From assembly GCA_025200525.1 (NCBI GenBank), contig CM045768.1, forward strand, positions 51,034,925 to 51,098,924: a stretch of 64,000 nucleotides of DNA, in the 5' to 3' direction. Position numbers and translations under genes: made by a program. Of the stretch, positions 43,470 through 54,806 are shown piece by piece. Each line of letters begins with the position of its first letter. The stretch's first letter is position 1. The notes under the pieces were generated by a model. The model ran no database searches. It was given only the letters and a program-made list of their open reading frames with translations, and was not told the origin of the DNA. Source of the stretch: Camellia lanceoleosa. Taxonomy: Eukaryota; Streptophyta; Magnoliopsida; Ericales; Theaceae.

Positions 43470-44120
43470 AGTGGCTAAGTAGGACAATGTAGCATAATTC
43501 GGCACTAAATCTATCATTGCTCCATTTGGACACGTCGTGCCCGAGCCGACTAAAACATATGGCCCAATGCTAAGCTCGTCTAGCCAAGTGGGGCAGTGTA
43601 ACGTAATTCAGCTACATGAATTGCCAAAAAGATTCATATATCTGCCCCTACCCCATTTGGATATGTTGTGTTAGAGCCGACTAAAACATGTGGCCCAATG
43701 CTGAGCTCGACTTGCTAAGTGGAGTAGTGTAGCATAATTCGGCTTTAACATGAATTGCTGAAAAGATTCATATATCTATTCTTGTCCCATTTGGACATGT
43801 TGTGCTAATGACTAAAACATATGGCCCAATGCTGAGCTCATCTGGCTAAGTGGGGCAGTGTAGAGTAATTCAAAAATAAGAATTGTCGAAAAGATCCATA
43901 TATCTGCCCTTGTCCCATTTGGGCATGTCGTGCCAGAGCTTACTAAAACATATGGCCTAATGCTGAGCTCGTCTGGCCAAATAGGGCAGTGTAGCGTAAT
44001 TTGGCTACATGAATTGCCAAAAAGATTCATATATCTGTCTTTGCCCCATTTGGACATATCGTGACTGAGCTGACTAAAACATGTGACCCAATGCTAAGCT
44101 CGTCTAGCCAAGTGGGGTGG
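43470..44120. repeat. 131-bp tandem array in Tat-3
   Basis: Five copies marked by ACTAAAACAT at about 43,549, 43,680, 43,811, 43,942 and 44,073, a steady period of 131. Each holds CTAAGTGGGGCAGTGTAGCG and GAATTGCCAAAAAGATTCAT or variants. Confidence 0.9.
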
Positions 44121-44796
44121 ACACCGTACCGACGCAGGGTTAGCTGTGGGGCGCATCGAAAATGGTGTATCCATAATTAATGAACGAGGTACCTAGTATT
44201 TAAGAGGTCCCGGCATCGTGAAACAGATCTGGCACAGACGACGAAAGTGATAGTCAATAAGCTAAGAACGAGCAGAAACTTGAGTGTGGACGGTGGTCGT
44301 GAGCAGGACCATATATGTCTCACAGATTATTTTTCAACAATAAAGGAGAATAAAGGAGCTTAGCGGAGCTGGACGCTAAAATGCATCGCACTGCTAGGGG
44401 CGAAGTTCAGAGAGTGGAAAATATAACAGCGAATGAGAGATAGAGACGTCGGTCACCCAGACGTCGAAGTAGGTCCCCCAGAAAGGTGAAGTAGCGAAGT
44501 CCCCCGAAAATAAGGCATAGCAACGTGGGGGCTCAAAGACTATGAGTGGGCATACCGCTGCGCGAAGTGAACCGAGCAAGTCGCCGTGCCCATTGAGCTT
44601 TTCAGTCTTTATAGGGAACAAATCGATGACCGAAATGGACTCAATAGTTCGTGATCCTAACATGGCGATGAAATTCACGCGGCAAATATTCCCACATGAA
44701 GTGCAGTAGTTGCTTATCGGCTGGGGTGATTATAAGGTTTTTAGAAAAGGTGTACATGGGGCGATCCGAGGACTTTACAGCTAGTATGAAGTCGGC
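44121..44796. other. Tat-3 spacer between arrays
   Basis: Moderately GC-rich, no supported gene. It lies between the 131-bp array and the second coiled-coil copy and may be rearranged. Confidence 0.4.
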
Positions 44797-45278
44797 ATGA
44801 GCCTGCACACGGTGAAAAGAGAGATCGAACAAAATGACGGGCGTATTCGGGATTTGGGGCGCCGCGCAGAGAGGGTAGAGAGTGAGCTAAAAAAGGCCAA
44901 GGCAGCTGAGACTCAGTCGGCGTGTGCTACAAACTTGGTTGTTACAGACAGAGTTAACCAGCACCTACTGGATCATGCTATGGTCGATAGGGAAACGGCA
45001 AACATGTTCGCCAAAGAGGCGATAAGAAGGCAGGCCTATGAAGAAGGTTTTTTTGACGGCCGAAAAATCGACATTCAAAAGACTAAGGAAAAGTTGGCAA
45101 AAGACATTTGTTGATGTGAGAACCGCGGCTTTAAGCACAGATGGGTTCAGGTTTTACAAGCCACGACCGTCAACTTGGCGTCTCCATTATACAAAGATTA
45201 CAAGTTTCCCTTTGAGGCTTTTGATTCCGAAAAGACGGACAACGAAAAGGAAGGTGCTGAACCAGAGATAGCCTAAAT
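44797..45278 (+). pseudogene. Second copy of the coiled-coil C-terminus of the Tat-3 antisense gene
   Basis: A coiled-coil block (44,797-45,114: GRRAERVESELKKAKAAETQ, AIRRQAYEEGFFDGRKIDIQ) is followed, after a shift, by ENRGFKHRWVQVLQATTVNL and a final acidic tail EKEGAEPEIA. It parallels the end of the main gene (ENQGFKHNWLKALTASNVTL ... ESDPEE at 43,150-43,285). So the C-terminal region is present twice, in the same orientation, 1.6-2 kb apart. Confidence 0.65.
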
Positions 45279-45489
45279 AATGAAAGACCATGTATTGCAC
45301 TTTTCAATCTAGTTGGACTCATGTATTGACAAAAGGAAATCTTATTAGTTGAAATTCATTGTTCTTGCGTCCTATCAATCATTGCATTTTTGTGGTACAA
45401 CGCTATTTTATTGTTCTTAGTTTGTATCTTTTGAACTGTGTGCTCTCGTAAATTGATTGCTCTATTTAGGTTAAGACTTATTCAACCAA

Positions 45490-46300
45490 TCGTGATGTCC
45501 ATGAAAGGCGCTCTTAATTCGGAAGCTTATTCGGCCAAAACGTGAACATACACAAAGGGCGCTCCGAATTCGGAGGCATTTTTATGGCAAATCGTGACAT
45601 CCACGAAGGACGTTCAGAATTCAAAGGCTTATTCAGCCCAAATGTGAACATACATGAAGGGCGCTCTGATTTCGAAGTCTTATTTATGGCCAATCGTGAC
45701 ATCCATGATGGGTGCTTCGAATTCAGAGGATTATTTGAGCCAAACGGGAACATGCACAAAGGGCGCTCCGAATCCGAAGTCTTATTTATGGCCAATCGTA
45801 ATATCCACAAAGGGTGCTTCGAATTCGGAGGCTTATTTGGCCCAAATGTGAACATGCACGAAGGGCACTCCGAATCTGAAGTCTTATTTATGGTCAATCG
45901 TGATATCTAAGAAGGGCGCTCCAAATTCGAAGGCTTGTTCGGCCAAATCTTGAACATATACGAAGGGCGCTCCAAATCTGAAGTCTTATTTATGGTCAAT
46001 CGTGATATCCACAAAGGGCACTCGAATTCGGAGGCTTATTTGGCCCAAACGTAAGCATGTACAAAGGGCACTCCAAATCCGGAGTCTTATTTATGGCCAA
46101 TCATGATATCCACGAAGGGCGCTCCGAATTCAGAGGCTTATTCGACCCAAACGTAAATATGCACGAAGGGCACTCCGAATCTGGAATTTTATTTATGGCC
46201 AATCATAATATCCACGAAGGGCGCTCCAAATCCGGAGTCTTATTGATGGTCAATCATGATATCTACGAAGAGTGCTCCGAATTCGGAGGCTTATTCATCA
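45490..46300. repeat. 102-bp tandem array in Tat-3 (two 51-bp halves)
   Basis: TATGG(C/T)(C/A)AATC marks repeats at 45,582, 45,685, 45,787, 45,889, 45,991, 46,092 and 46,194, period about 102. Each unit is two related halves of 51 bases around (A)GAAGGGCGCTCCGAAT. As 51 is a multiple of three, long frames exist on both strands (17-residue repeats like NIHEGRSEFGGLF). The array lies about 130 bases after the integrase stop. Confidence 0.9.
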
Positions 46301-46434
46301 TTTAACCATTTTTAACGAGACGGTTGTAAAAAAGGCATATTGCATTGCGAGATACGTAGATGCGTACATATTTATATAGCAGCAAAAATAAAAAATGAAC
46401 TAGCATGTCGTACAAGTTGGCTTAATGATAAAAT

Positions 46435-47600
46435 TTACGCAAGTAGGTTGAATTTCAGGGGCGTGGTACCTCTACCAGCCATGTCTAAAAGCTGATACGC
46501 CCCCGTTCTGGCAATTGAATCAATCTGGTAAGGACCGTCCCAATTGGGGCCTAATTTACCGTTTGCCAGATTCTTAGTAATAAGAAGCACTTTCTTGAGG
46601 ACCAGTTCTCCAAGTGCATAACGATGCAACTGCACGCACTGGTTATACGACTTGGCGAACTGCTGCTGATATCGCGCCATGCACACAAGAGCACGATCTC
46701 GGTGTTCTTCAATCAAAGTCAAATCTAAGGCCAACATCATGTCATTACACCCCATGTTGAAAACCTTGGATTTCAATGTGGGCAAGCCGATTTCAAAAGG
46801 GATAATAGCCTGTGTCCCAAAGCACAAAGTGAACGACGTTTCTCCAGTAGATCGCCTCGGAGTGGTATGATAAGCCCACAACACGCTGGGAAACTTTTCA
46901 ACCCACTTGTCCTTGGCTTTCTCCAATCATTTCTTGATACCGTCCAAGATCACTTTATTGGAAGTATCAGCCTGACCGTTGCTTCGCGGGTACGCCGGCG
47001 AAAAAAAGTAGGGCCAAATACCATATGTATTGCATAACTCCCAATAAATGCCACAATCGAATTGGGGGCTGTTGTCAGATACAAGTGCTCTCAGTATGCC
47101 AAATCAAGTTATAATGTTTTTCCATACAAAGTGTTTAACATTAACATCTCGAATATATGTTAATGCTTCTACTTCGATCCACTATGTAAAATAGTCTGTT
47201 ACGACAATCAGGAATCGTTTGTTTCCCGGAGCCCGTGGTAATGGTCCGACGATATCAAGTCCCCATTGAGCAAATAACCAAGGACTAGTAGTGGAATTTA
47301 ATTTTTCAGCAGGCAGATGAGTCAATGGGAAAAAAAATTTGGCATTGTTCGCATTTCTTTACGTAGTTCTCGGCATCAATACATATGGTTGGCCAATAAT
47401 ACCCTTGCGTTACGGCTCGGTAGGCCAATGAGCATCCTCCAAAATAGGTGCCGCAACTACCTTCATGTATTTTGGCCAAGAATTCCTCAACTTTGTCTGG
47501 ATGAACACATTCCAGATATGGCCCACAGAGAGATTTTTTGTAAAGTTTTCCCTGCGGATCCAGATAATATCGCGGGGCTTTATTCCAAAATTTGTGGGCT
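46435..47600 (-). pseudogene. pol: Integrase of Tat-3
   Basis: In the broken part (47,600-46,927) I read FAQWGLDIVGPLPRAPGNKR, RALVSDNSPQFDCG and RSNGQADTSNKVILDG. The third catalytic acid is D in GQAD where Tat-1 has E. Stops replace K/W codons in this part. The C-terminal part (46,926-46,435) is open: WAYHTTPRRSTGETSFTLCF, QLHRYALGELVLKKV, GKLGPNWDGPYQIDS. No chromodomain. Confidence 0.9.
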
Positions 47601-47656
47601 TCTTTCTTATCTGTTAGGAGTTATTCTGAGGAAAGAAATGCAGTGATAGGGTCCAT

Positions 47657-47980
47657 TCAACTCGGTCTTAGCTCAATGATGTTAATCCAAACTAGTTCAA
47701 AAGAGGTGATGCTCGGCTCTAAGATAAACCCTACTTTGATTGTTCGTTTGACTTCTGAGTTAATGGCGGAAACTAGGCAAACAAGGGCATTTGTATGCGT
47801 GTTCTGATCTCGAGTTATTTGATTCAATTCGTGGTGGTCGAATTTTGTAAACAAGGAACTTTCCGTTTTCATGTAGGCTGTCACGTGGTCATTTTTAGCT
47901 GCATATTCCCCTTTCAACTAGTTGATGACTAACTTCGAGTCACAAAAAACATGTAATCGCCGTGCACCAAGATAAAGTGC
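47657..47980 (-). pseudogene. pol: End of the second RNase H of Tat-3
   Basis: Continues the domain cut at 50,474: LYLGARRLHVFCDSKLVIN, stop in place of Q, LKGEYAAKNDHVTAYMK, then NQITRDQNTHTNALVCLVSA, the usual end of the Tat second RNase H. Confidence 0.85.
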
Positions 47981-49009
47981 GTTATTGTGATAACCCTATT
48001 ACGTGTTATGCTAATTGATCTTTATTATGAATGTGACTATGTGTTTGATATGATTTTGTGTGTCATTTATATGAATATATGTGGTTTTGAATTTCTATCT
48101 GTTCACCATAGGAATATCTGTTCAACTTACTGTTATAAACTGAAAATTGAAGGCCTTATCGGCCGTAGAAACCGAAATTGATTACGCCATTGTGATTAGC
48201 GTATTTTTTAGAACCTACAGTGAAATTTAATTGAAAATTGATTCGGATCAAATTAAATAGATTAAATTAATGAAATGGTGCTCAATTATTTAATATTAAA
48301 GAAATGTGTTTGAGAAAGAGTTTTTAAAGGGCCAATTTACACCCTCAATCATTTTACTTGAGCTCAAAATCAGATTTTGTACCTTAGAAAGAGAGAGGGT
48401 CAACTAAAGAGAGAGAAGGTGAAGGAAATGGAAGATTTGAGCAAGAAACTTGAGTAATTTGAAGACCAACTCAAGATTTGACCATAAATTGGGAAGATTG
48501 AGCTTCTAGTTGAGTAATTGGTTATGAATTCATGAGTTTAATATTGTAATTTTGTGAATTCAAAGTTGAATGGTGATCAAGAACAATAATTGTGTTGTAT
48601 TTGATGAGTTTGAAGTCATGGAATGCATGCATGTGTATAATTGCCATGAATTTGTATAGTTGAGCATGAGAAATATGATCCATGTAGAATTTTGGTTAGA
48701 GTTCATGTTTGTGATCACCATTTACACCATTTATGTTAAAAATGGAAGTTATATCTCACATGCATGTACAAATCATAAGAGTATGAGTTTTGAATGCATG
48801 AATTTGTTTTGTGGAAAGGAGTTTGGTGTAATTTGGAGCATGCATGTATTTGATTCATGGGATTTGAGCTTCTTAATGTTGTAATTTGGTGTTTGTATCA
48901 TGTTAGTATATGTATATGAGAAGTATGGGTTGTAAAATGCAAGAAATACCAACTTGAATGCATAATTGAAGCTCAAAGGAAATTCTGGAAAACCCAGAAT
49001 TCATGAAGT

Positions 49010-49230
49010 TCACTCGAGCGGGGGAACTGCTGCTCGAGCGTGAAATGAGAGCTCCCAGAATATTTTTTTGCAGACATTGATATCCGCTCAAGCGGGTAAG
49101 TTCACGCTTGAACAGGGAGCTATGTAAAGTGACTTTCCGTTTGAGCGTCTGAATTCACGCTCGAGCGTAAAAATGAGGCAACCAGTACTTTTGCAGACCT
49201 AATAGGTCCGCTCGAGCGGGGACCCTTGTT
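49010..49230. repeat. CTCGAGCG palindrome cluster in the solo LTR
   Basis: Variants of CGCTCGAGCG / CGCTCAAGCG recur at about 49,013, 49,031, 49,085, 49,107, 49,140, 49,158 and 49,208, each able to pair with itself or its neighbours. Confidence 0.75.
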
Positions 49231-49554
49231 TCGGAAATTTTGTAAAGATGTTCTATGTTTCGTTTTCCGTTCTCTTTCACTTCTAAGCCTAAGAGGGGTG
49301 TATGAAGTAAGAACGGATTGAATCGTTTGTGACCTATATGTGTTATGTAATGTGTAGGGTCAAGCTCCAGGGCAAATCAACTAGCCGATCACTGTGAGTA
49401 ATATCTTAATAAAGATATTATGATTTGTTAATTTGAATTGTGGACAAATGTTTGCTATGCCAATGGTTGGGCCTAAGGCCGTTTGACTCGAATAATAATT
49501 CGACTCGAATGATAGTCTGACACATCAATTAATGGGCCAGAGGTCGTTGGATAA

Positions 49555-49850
49555 GAATGAATGGGCCAAAGGCCAGTCTGACGTGAATGAAAGAATGAAT
49601 AGGCCAAAGGCCAGTTTGACATGAATGAAAAAATGGTTGGGCCAAAGGCCAGTCTGACATGAATGAAAGAATGAATGGGCCAAAGGTCAATTTGACATGA
49701 ATAAAAGAATGGTTGGACTAAAGGCCAGTCTGATATGAATGAAAGAATAAATAGGCCAAAGGCCAGTCTGACATGAATGAAAGAATGGTTGGGCCAAAGG
49801 CTAGTCTGATATGAATGAAAGAATGAGTGGGCCAAAGGGCGTTTGACATA
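49555..49850. repeat. 38-bp minisatellite in the solo LTR
   Basis: About eight copies of GGCCAAAGGCCAGTCTGACA followed by TGAATGAAAGAATG..., period 38-40 bases. The complementary strand has an open frame of repeated WPLAYSFFHSRQTGL-like peptide, which I treat as an accident of the repeat. Confidence 0.85.
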
Positions 49851-50473
49851 AATGGATTGGGCCCGAGGCCGTCTGATGTGTTTAAAACCGTAGTTACTTG
49901 ATATATATGTATACTAGATAGAAAAGTGAATTGGGCCCAAGTCCGTTTGGTGCATGTCGTTCTAAATATTGTTCGTATATCTTCCTTGTTTGATATTATT
50001 CACTGAGTTTTCGCTCACGCTCATTCATGTGTCTGTAGGTGAGCCAAGGGAGGTCCAAACCCAGCCTCAGTGAAGTTTGTGAGAAACAGTCAAGGTTTTG
50101 GAGAGTCAGCCCATACGTCTCACGCACGAGACTTGTTTTCGCCCTTTTGCTAGTTTGCTATATTTTGTCATGTTGGCGAGAACTTTGGTTTACGGTTGTA
50201 TATAGTTTTGATTGGCTGACTTAGACTTGAATGATCCTATATGTACAGAACTTTATGTTATTACTTATTTCGACGTGAGTTATTAATATGTATGTATATG
50301 GATTGTTATAATGTGCATATAAGCACAACTCTGTGGACAAAGTTTTTAATTTGCTTCCGTTTGGCCCCTTTACTCTGATGAGTTATGTCTTGTTTGGTTT
50401 GAGGCCGTAGGTAATCCCTCGATTACTAGGCGGTTATGCCCTTAATCCATAGGGGCGGGTTCGGGTCATGACA

Positions 50474-51000
50474 GTTATGAAGGTCAGTTAACAATGCTTC
50501 GTATTCGATCTCGTTATTTGATGCATCGAAGCCCAATTTGACTGTCTGCTTGATTATTTCCACTTCGGGGGTCATGATTACTACGCCTACCCCGCTGCCA
50601 CATTGGTTGGATGATCCATCACAATACATTTGCCACATGTCTCCAATATATATTCGCCAATCGGGTATAGATTTAAGGTGGACTTGATCAAACTTGAAGT
50701 CAGCATGCCATCTCGTGAACTCGGCTACAAAGTTGGCAAGCACCTACCCCTTAATGGTCGTTCTGGGTGAAAACTGGATATCATACTGTCCAAGTTCCAA
50801 AGCCCATTTAGAGACTCGCCTCGATGCTTTTGCATTACGGAGTGCTGATCGGAGAGGATAGTCTGTTAATACCCATATGGTATAAGCCTGAAAATAGTGC
50901 ATCAACTTTATTGCAGCCACCACGAGAGCAAAGATGAGCTTTTCCAGTGGTAGGTATTGTGTTTCAGCGTTGATCATTGCGTTGCTTACATAGTAAATTG
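50474..51000 (-). pseudogene. pol: First RNase H and start of second RNase H of Tat-3
   Basis: 50,977-50,744: MINAETQYLPLEKLIFALVV, RSALRNAKASRRVSKWALEL. The next block starts VLANFVAEFTRWHADFKFDQ and enters the second RNase H with MYCDGSSNQCGSGVGVVIMT and ASNNEIEYEALLTDL. It is cut at 50,474-50,478 (GTTAT) by the solo LTR and continues on the other side of it at 47,985. Confidence 0.9.
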
Positions 51001-51286
51001 GTCGCTACTCCCCGAGTTCTTCCTTTAGTAACATAGCGCTGACCACCCAGTCGGATATCGCTAGATACAAGATGAGCGGATCGCTTGGCGATGGGGTTGC
51101 CAAGAGTGGCACTAAACGGAGATAAGTTTTCAAGCCATCCAGCATGGCCTGGCACTTGAGGGTCCATTCAAATGCTTTGCTCTACCGAAGTGTATGAAAG
51201 AATGGTTGGCAGCGATCTATGGAACGGCTAATAAACCTATTAACGGCAGGGGTCATTCCCATCAATTTCTGAACTTCTTTGACCGA

Positions 51287-52117
51287 CTAAGGGGAGCCGA
51301 GTTCTAGAATTGCTATGATCTGCCTCAGGTTGGCCTCTATTCCGCAATGGTTGACAATATTGCTGAGAAACTTGCCGGATCCAATGTCGAATGCACATTT
51401 CGAGACATTCAGTTTCATCTTGTACTTTTGGAGAATGTCGAAGGTCTCTGTTGAATCGGCTAGATGGGCGTGCTTTTTCTTGGATTTCACTACCATGTCA
51501 TCGATGTATACTTCCATGGTGTGGCCGAGTTGTTCCTTAAACATAGTGGTAACCAGCCTCAGGTAAGTTGCCCTCACATTCTTCAGCCCGAAGGGCATGA
51601 CCTTGTAACAATAGGTTCCCATTGGGGTGAGAAATACAACATTTTCTTGATCCTCCGGATGCATGGCAATTTGGTGATAATCCTTGTAGGCATCCAAGAA
51701 GCTCATACGCTAATGATGTGTCGTTGCGTCCACAAGTTGATCGATTCTGGGAAGAGGAAAACAATCCTTCGGACAGGCCCTGTTCAAATCTGTGAAATCC
51801 ACATAGACGCACCAAGATCCATTCTTCTTCTTTACAACCACAGTATTGGACAGCTACATGAGATAAGTTACTTCACGAATTGTCCCGGCATCAAGCAACC
51901 TGTCAACTTCATCAACGATCGATGCATGCTCCGCTACTAACCACCGACTTTTCTGTATGATTGGTTTGACTTTTGGATCGATGTTTAAATGGTGCTGGGC
52001 CACGACTGGATCCACCCCCGACATTTCGTATGGTGTCCACGCAAACACGTCGAGGTTGCTGCATAAAAAGGAAACCAGCTCGTGTCTATCAACTTCGTTC
52101 AAGGAAGTGCCAATCAT
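51287..52117 (-). pseudogene. pol: Reverse transcriptase of Tat-3
   Basis: 52,117-51,854 has FAWTPYEMSGVDPVVAQHHL. A stop and shifts follow, but NTVVVKKKNGSWCVYVDFTD and LNRACPKDCFPLPRIDQLV are readable. The last block (51,706-51,287) has MSFLDAYKDYHQIAMHP, PFGLKNVRATYLRLVTT and the catalytic EVYIDDMVVKSKK. Confidence 0.9.
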
Positions 52118-52247
52118 GAAGAATTTGTCAGGGTTCTCATTGATTCAATCCGATCAAGGTCTTCAGTTGCCTTCTCGCTGGGGATTTTCCCAATGTCCTC
52201 GAGGCTCTCTCGACCCGGTATTTCAATTGAGTTCACTTCTAGTTCCT

Positions 52248-52650
52248 TTAGCCTTTTTGCAGCAACAATAAGATAGCATGCCTGTGCTGATTTCTGAGAG
52301 CTCGAATTTGCTCAATGCCATATTCTATTGGAAAGTGGAGCAGTTGATGGTAGGTGCTTGGCACAACTTGCATAGCATGTAACCAGGTCCTTCCCATGAT
52401 AAGATTGTGTGGTGACGGGAGTTTGACGACCAGAAATTCCACATCTACTGATTTGGTACCTGCTCGTACTGGTAGTGTGATCTTGCCCAATAGATACTCG
52501 GGGTTGGTGTTGAAATCGAACAGTGGGTAATCTGCCGGTAACAAATCCGAATCAGTGAAACTGAGTTTAATGAACATCTTGTAATACATTATTTCTGATG
52601 TGCTTCCCTAATCGATGAGAACACACTCAACTGTGAATCTATTTATGCGT
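52248..52650 (-). pseudogene. Aspartic protease of Tat-3, stop in the active site
   Basis: Translating upstream of 52,589 gives VECVLID, stop, GSTSEIMYYKMFIKL. The stop (TAG) sits in the position right after the catalytic aspartate, where Tat-2 has Q (LIDQGSS), so CAG-to-TAG is likely. The rest runs through ITLPVRAGTKSVDVEFLVV to SPHNLIMGRTWLHAMQVVPS. Confidence 0.85.
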
Positions 52651-52812
52651 AGCTCGACAATGAGGGCATCTGAGTGGGGGAGAGTTACTCCATCTAGGTC
52701 GATGTCGTCAAAACTAATCTTGCCAGTTTCATGGGGTCATTTGGCTGGTGTGATTGGCTTGGACAGGCTAGGTTGCAACTGAATTGTATGTACTTGGGCT
52801 GACGATGGTAGG

Positions 52813-54351
52813 CTATATATCATGTGAATTACACCAAGTGGGTGAATCCGGCCATAGAGCTACCATGTTCAGTGGATTGTTCTTTCGAACATGTTGTGTC
52901 AGCCAGCCGTCTTGAACTAACTCCTTCAAGTGGTCTTTCAGTGCATAACAGCTGTTAGTGTCGTGGCCATGGTCATTGTGATATTCACACCACCTATCTC
53001 TTCTCCTAGTATCAGGGGGTCCCATCATCTTGGGCGGCCACGTAAAGAACAGAAGAAGCTGGACTTTGGATAGGATCTCATTGATCGGCTCCGCTAATTC
53101 CGTATACTTTTTGTCCGAACGTCCAGTGCGCCTTCTATTTACCTGATACTGTTCGTTCGAACGGTGTGAACACTGCCTACTTGATCGGTGAGAATCACGC
53201 CGGTTGTCCCGTTTAGCCCGAGTTTGAGGTTCAGGGCTCCTTGGTGACACGACACTTATCGGCTAAACTAGACTAGACGAAGTCAGTTTAGCAACTTTCT
53301 GTCCGGCCTTGACGCGCAGGGCATCATCTTTCACATTACAGTACTTCTCAACTTTCTTCATTAGTGCCCAAACTATTTTGGGAAGTCGTCTGGTCAACAA
53401 ACTGCGGAGAGGACTATTGGGGTGTAACCCCATCTTAAAAGCAGTAATGGCCATGGAGTCATTACAGTCATCATCCACCAAGTTGAAACACTCCTAATAG
53501 CACGCCGAATACTTACGGAGGGTCTATTCTGGTTTAATTTGCATCGCCCAGAAAGAGTCAGCTTGCTTTGGCTGAACCTCGTTGGTAATGAATCTTGCCC
53601 TGAAGGATTTTTGGAGCTGATGAAAGCTTTTTATTAACGCCGACTCTAATTTATTGTACCATCTGACGGCCAACAGTCCCAAGCTACTTGGAAACATTCG
53701 ACACATGAGGGCTTCATCATCAGCATGCAACGTCATCGTTTGTTTGTAATGACGAATGTGATCTGTGGGGTATGATTTTCCGTCATACAGGGTGAATGTC
53801 GATGCTTCGAACTTTTTAAGCAGCACAACCCTTGCAATGCGTGGTACGAAAGGGTCGTGCCTATCCTCTTCATTTGAACCATTACTTCTTTTCCCTCGCT
53901 TGTGTCATATATATGGACTGTCCTCAGATGAGCTAGATATATCAACTCACCCCTTCTTTCTGGGTTCCTAAGATAGCGAATCGAAATCACTACCATTATC
54001 ATGTTTTCGACGTCGACATCGTTGATGATCCTTCTTCTTCTCTGGTGATCAACCCCGGACATAACACGCGACCTATTGGGATTTTGCTACCTCCAAGGCC
54101 AATTCCTTACGTAAACGCTCGTTATCGGCCGCCATATCTTCCAAGCGTTGTTTGTTTCATTTTGTTTGATCCATGATCGTCTGCATAGTCTCTTGCATAG
54201 AGGTTGAGGGTGAGGTTTGAGCTATTGAGTCGAAATTCAGGGCCCTTCGCGCGGTGATATTCTCCGGTCCAAGAATGTTTCTTGGAGTAACATCATCTCT
54301 TGGTGTAACATCGTCAGCAACGAACGAAGGATCATCCGTTACGCCTACCAT
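52813..54351 (-). pseudogene. gag: gag of Tat-3 (broken)
   Basis: Starts at ATG 54,351 (MVGVTDDPSFVADDV). The gag core is at about 53,826-53,263, with MLLKKFEASTFTLYDGKSYP, FPSSLGLLAVRWYNKLESA and MAITAFKMGLHPNSPL. The end (53,250-52,813) is serine/arginine-rich, followed by a zinc-binding-like CEYHNDHGHDTNSCYALKDH motif. Stops occur at several places. Confidence 0.85.
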
Positions 54352-54366
54352 GAACGTACTTAAGTA

Positions 54367-54385
54367 TTCCCACAAACAGTGCCAA
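54367..54385 (-). other. Primer binding site of Tat-3
   Basis: TTGGCACTGTTTGTGGGAA, starting one base after the LTR. It is a decayed form of the TGGCGCCGTCTGTGGGAA site seen intact in Tat-2. Confidence 0.75.
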
Positions 54386-54386
54386 T

Positions 54387-54806
54387 TGTGGAAAAGGTGT
54401 TTTGGAAATACTCTTTTATCTATGTAGACGTTCTTGATCCTCTGGTTGCTATCTGAAAAAGGAATGAACAATCCGGTCAGGGGTGCCAGAATTAGCACTC
54501 CGACGAGCCAGTCAGTATTCTCTCAAATCTTACTTTTATCGCAAGTTATCTTTTTTTTCATACCTATCTTTGGCTGACGTTTCTCTATTTTTATATTACG
54601 CCTGGGCCTAGGGTCGGGCCCACTCTTGACCTTGTCTATAATTATCTAGTCGGCCTTCCAACTGTATGTTTGCTCTCGGCTCCTTATATGGCCGATTCGT
54701 ATGCTCAGCTTCATGAGCATCTGGGTAGGGCCGAATTGTTTTCGGCCCAATGTCCCAACCGGAATGCTCGGCCGTTCTTCCTCATTGATTAAATTCGGCC
54801 TCCACA
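54387..54806 (-). repeat. 5' LTR of Tat-3
   Basis: Right-hand copy, next to the primer site on the minus strand. Similar to the left copy over its whole length with scattered substitutions. The TATA-like TATAAAAA is at 54,588-54,595. Confidence 0.95.
54588..54595 (-). promoter_or_regulatory. TATA-like box in Tat-3 5' LTR
   Basis: TATAAAAA on the minus strand, about 200 bases before the inner end of the LTR. Confidence 0.5.

Larger units (their letters stand above)
47986..50473. mobile_element. Solo LTR (2,488 bp) nested in Tat-3
   Basis: Starts TGTGATAACCCTATTACG and ends GGTTCGGGTCATGACA, i.e. TG...CA with a short inverted repeat (TGT-ATRACCC). GTTAT flanks both sides (47,981-47,985 and 50,474-50,478). 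There is no gag-pol inside and no second LTR. The length and the ATGACCC-type end resemble LTRs of Tekay-type chromoviruses, but that is inference. It holds a cluster of CTCGAGCG motifs and a 38-bp array. Confidence 0.9.
40414..54806 (-). mobile_element. Tat-3: Ty3/gypsy Tat-type element with antisense gene
   Basis: LTRs of 424 bp (40,414-40,837) and 420 bp (54,387-54,806) start TGTGGA and end TCCACA. GTCTC flanks both outer ends (40,409-40,413 and 54,807-54,811), a 5-bp target duplication. On the minus strand the order is primer site, gag, protease, RT, RNase H, second RNase H (split by a solo LTR), integrase, tandem arrays, and a convergent antisense gene on the plus strand. It is heavily decayed. 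Confidence 0.95.

Noticed and set aside
45514..45897. Minus-strand 127-codon frame with repeated SERPSCMFTFG peptide
   Set aside because: It is the mirror of the 102-bp array; a period divisible by three opens frames on both strands.
49473..49835. Minus-strand 120-codon frame with repeated WPLAYSFFHS peptide
   Set aside because: By-product of the 38-bp minisatellite in a solo LTR; the copies vary in length and include frame-breaking differences.
47986..50473. Host intergenic DNA between two gypsy fragments
   Set aside because: TG...CA ends, a 5-bp duplication GTTAT, and RNase H sequence continuing on both sides show it is an inserted solo LTR.
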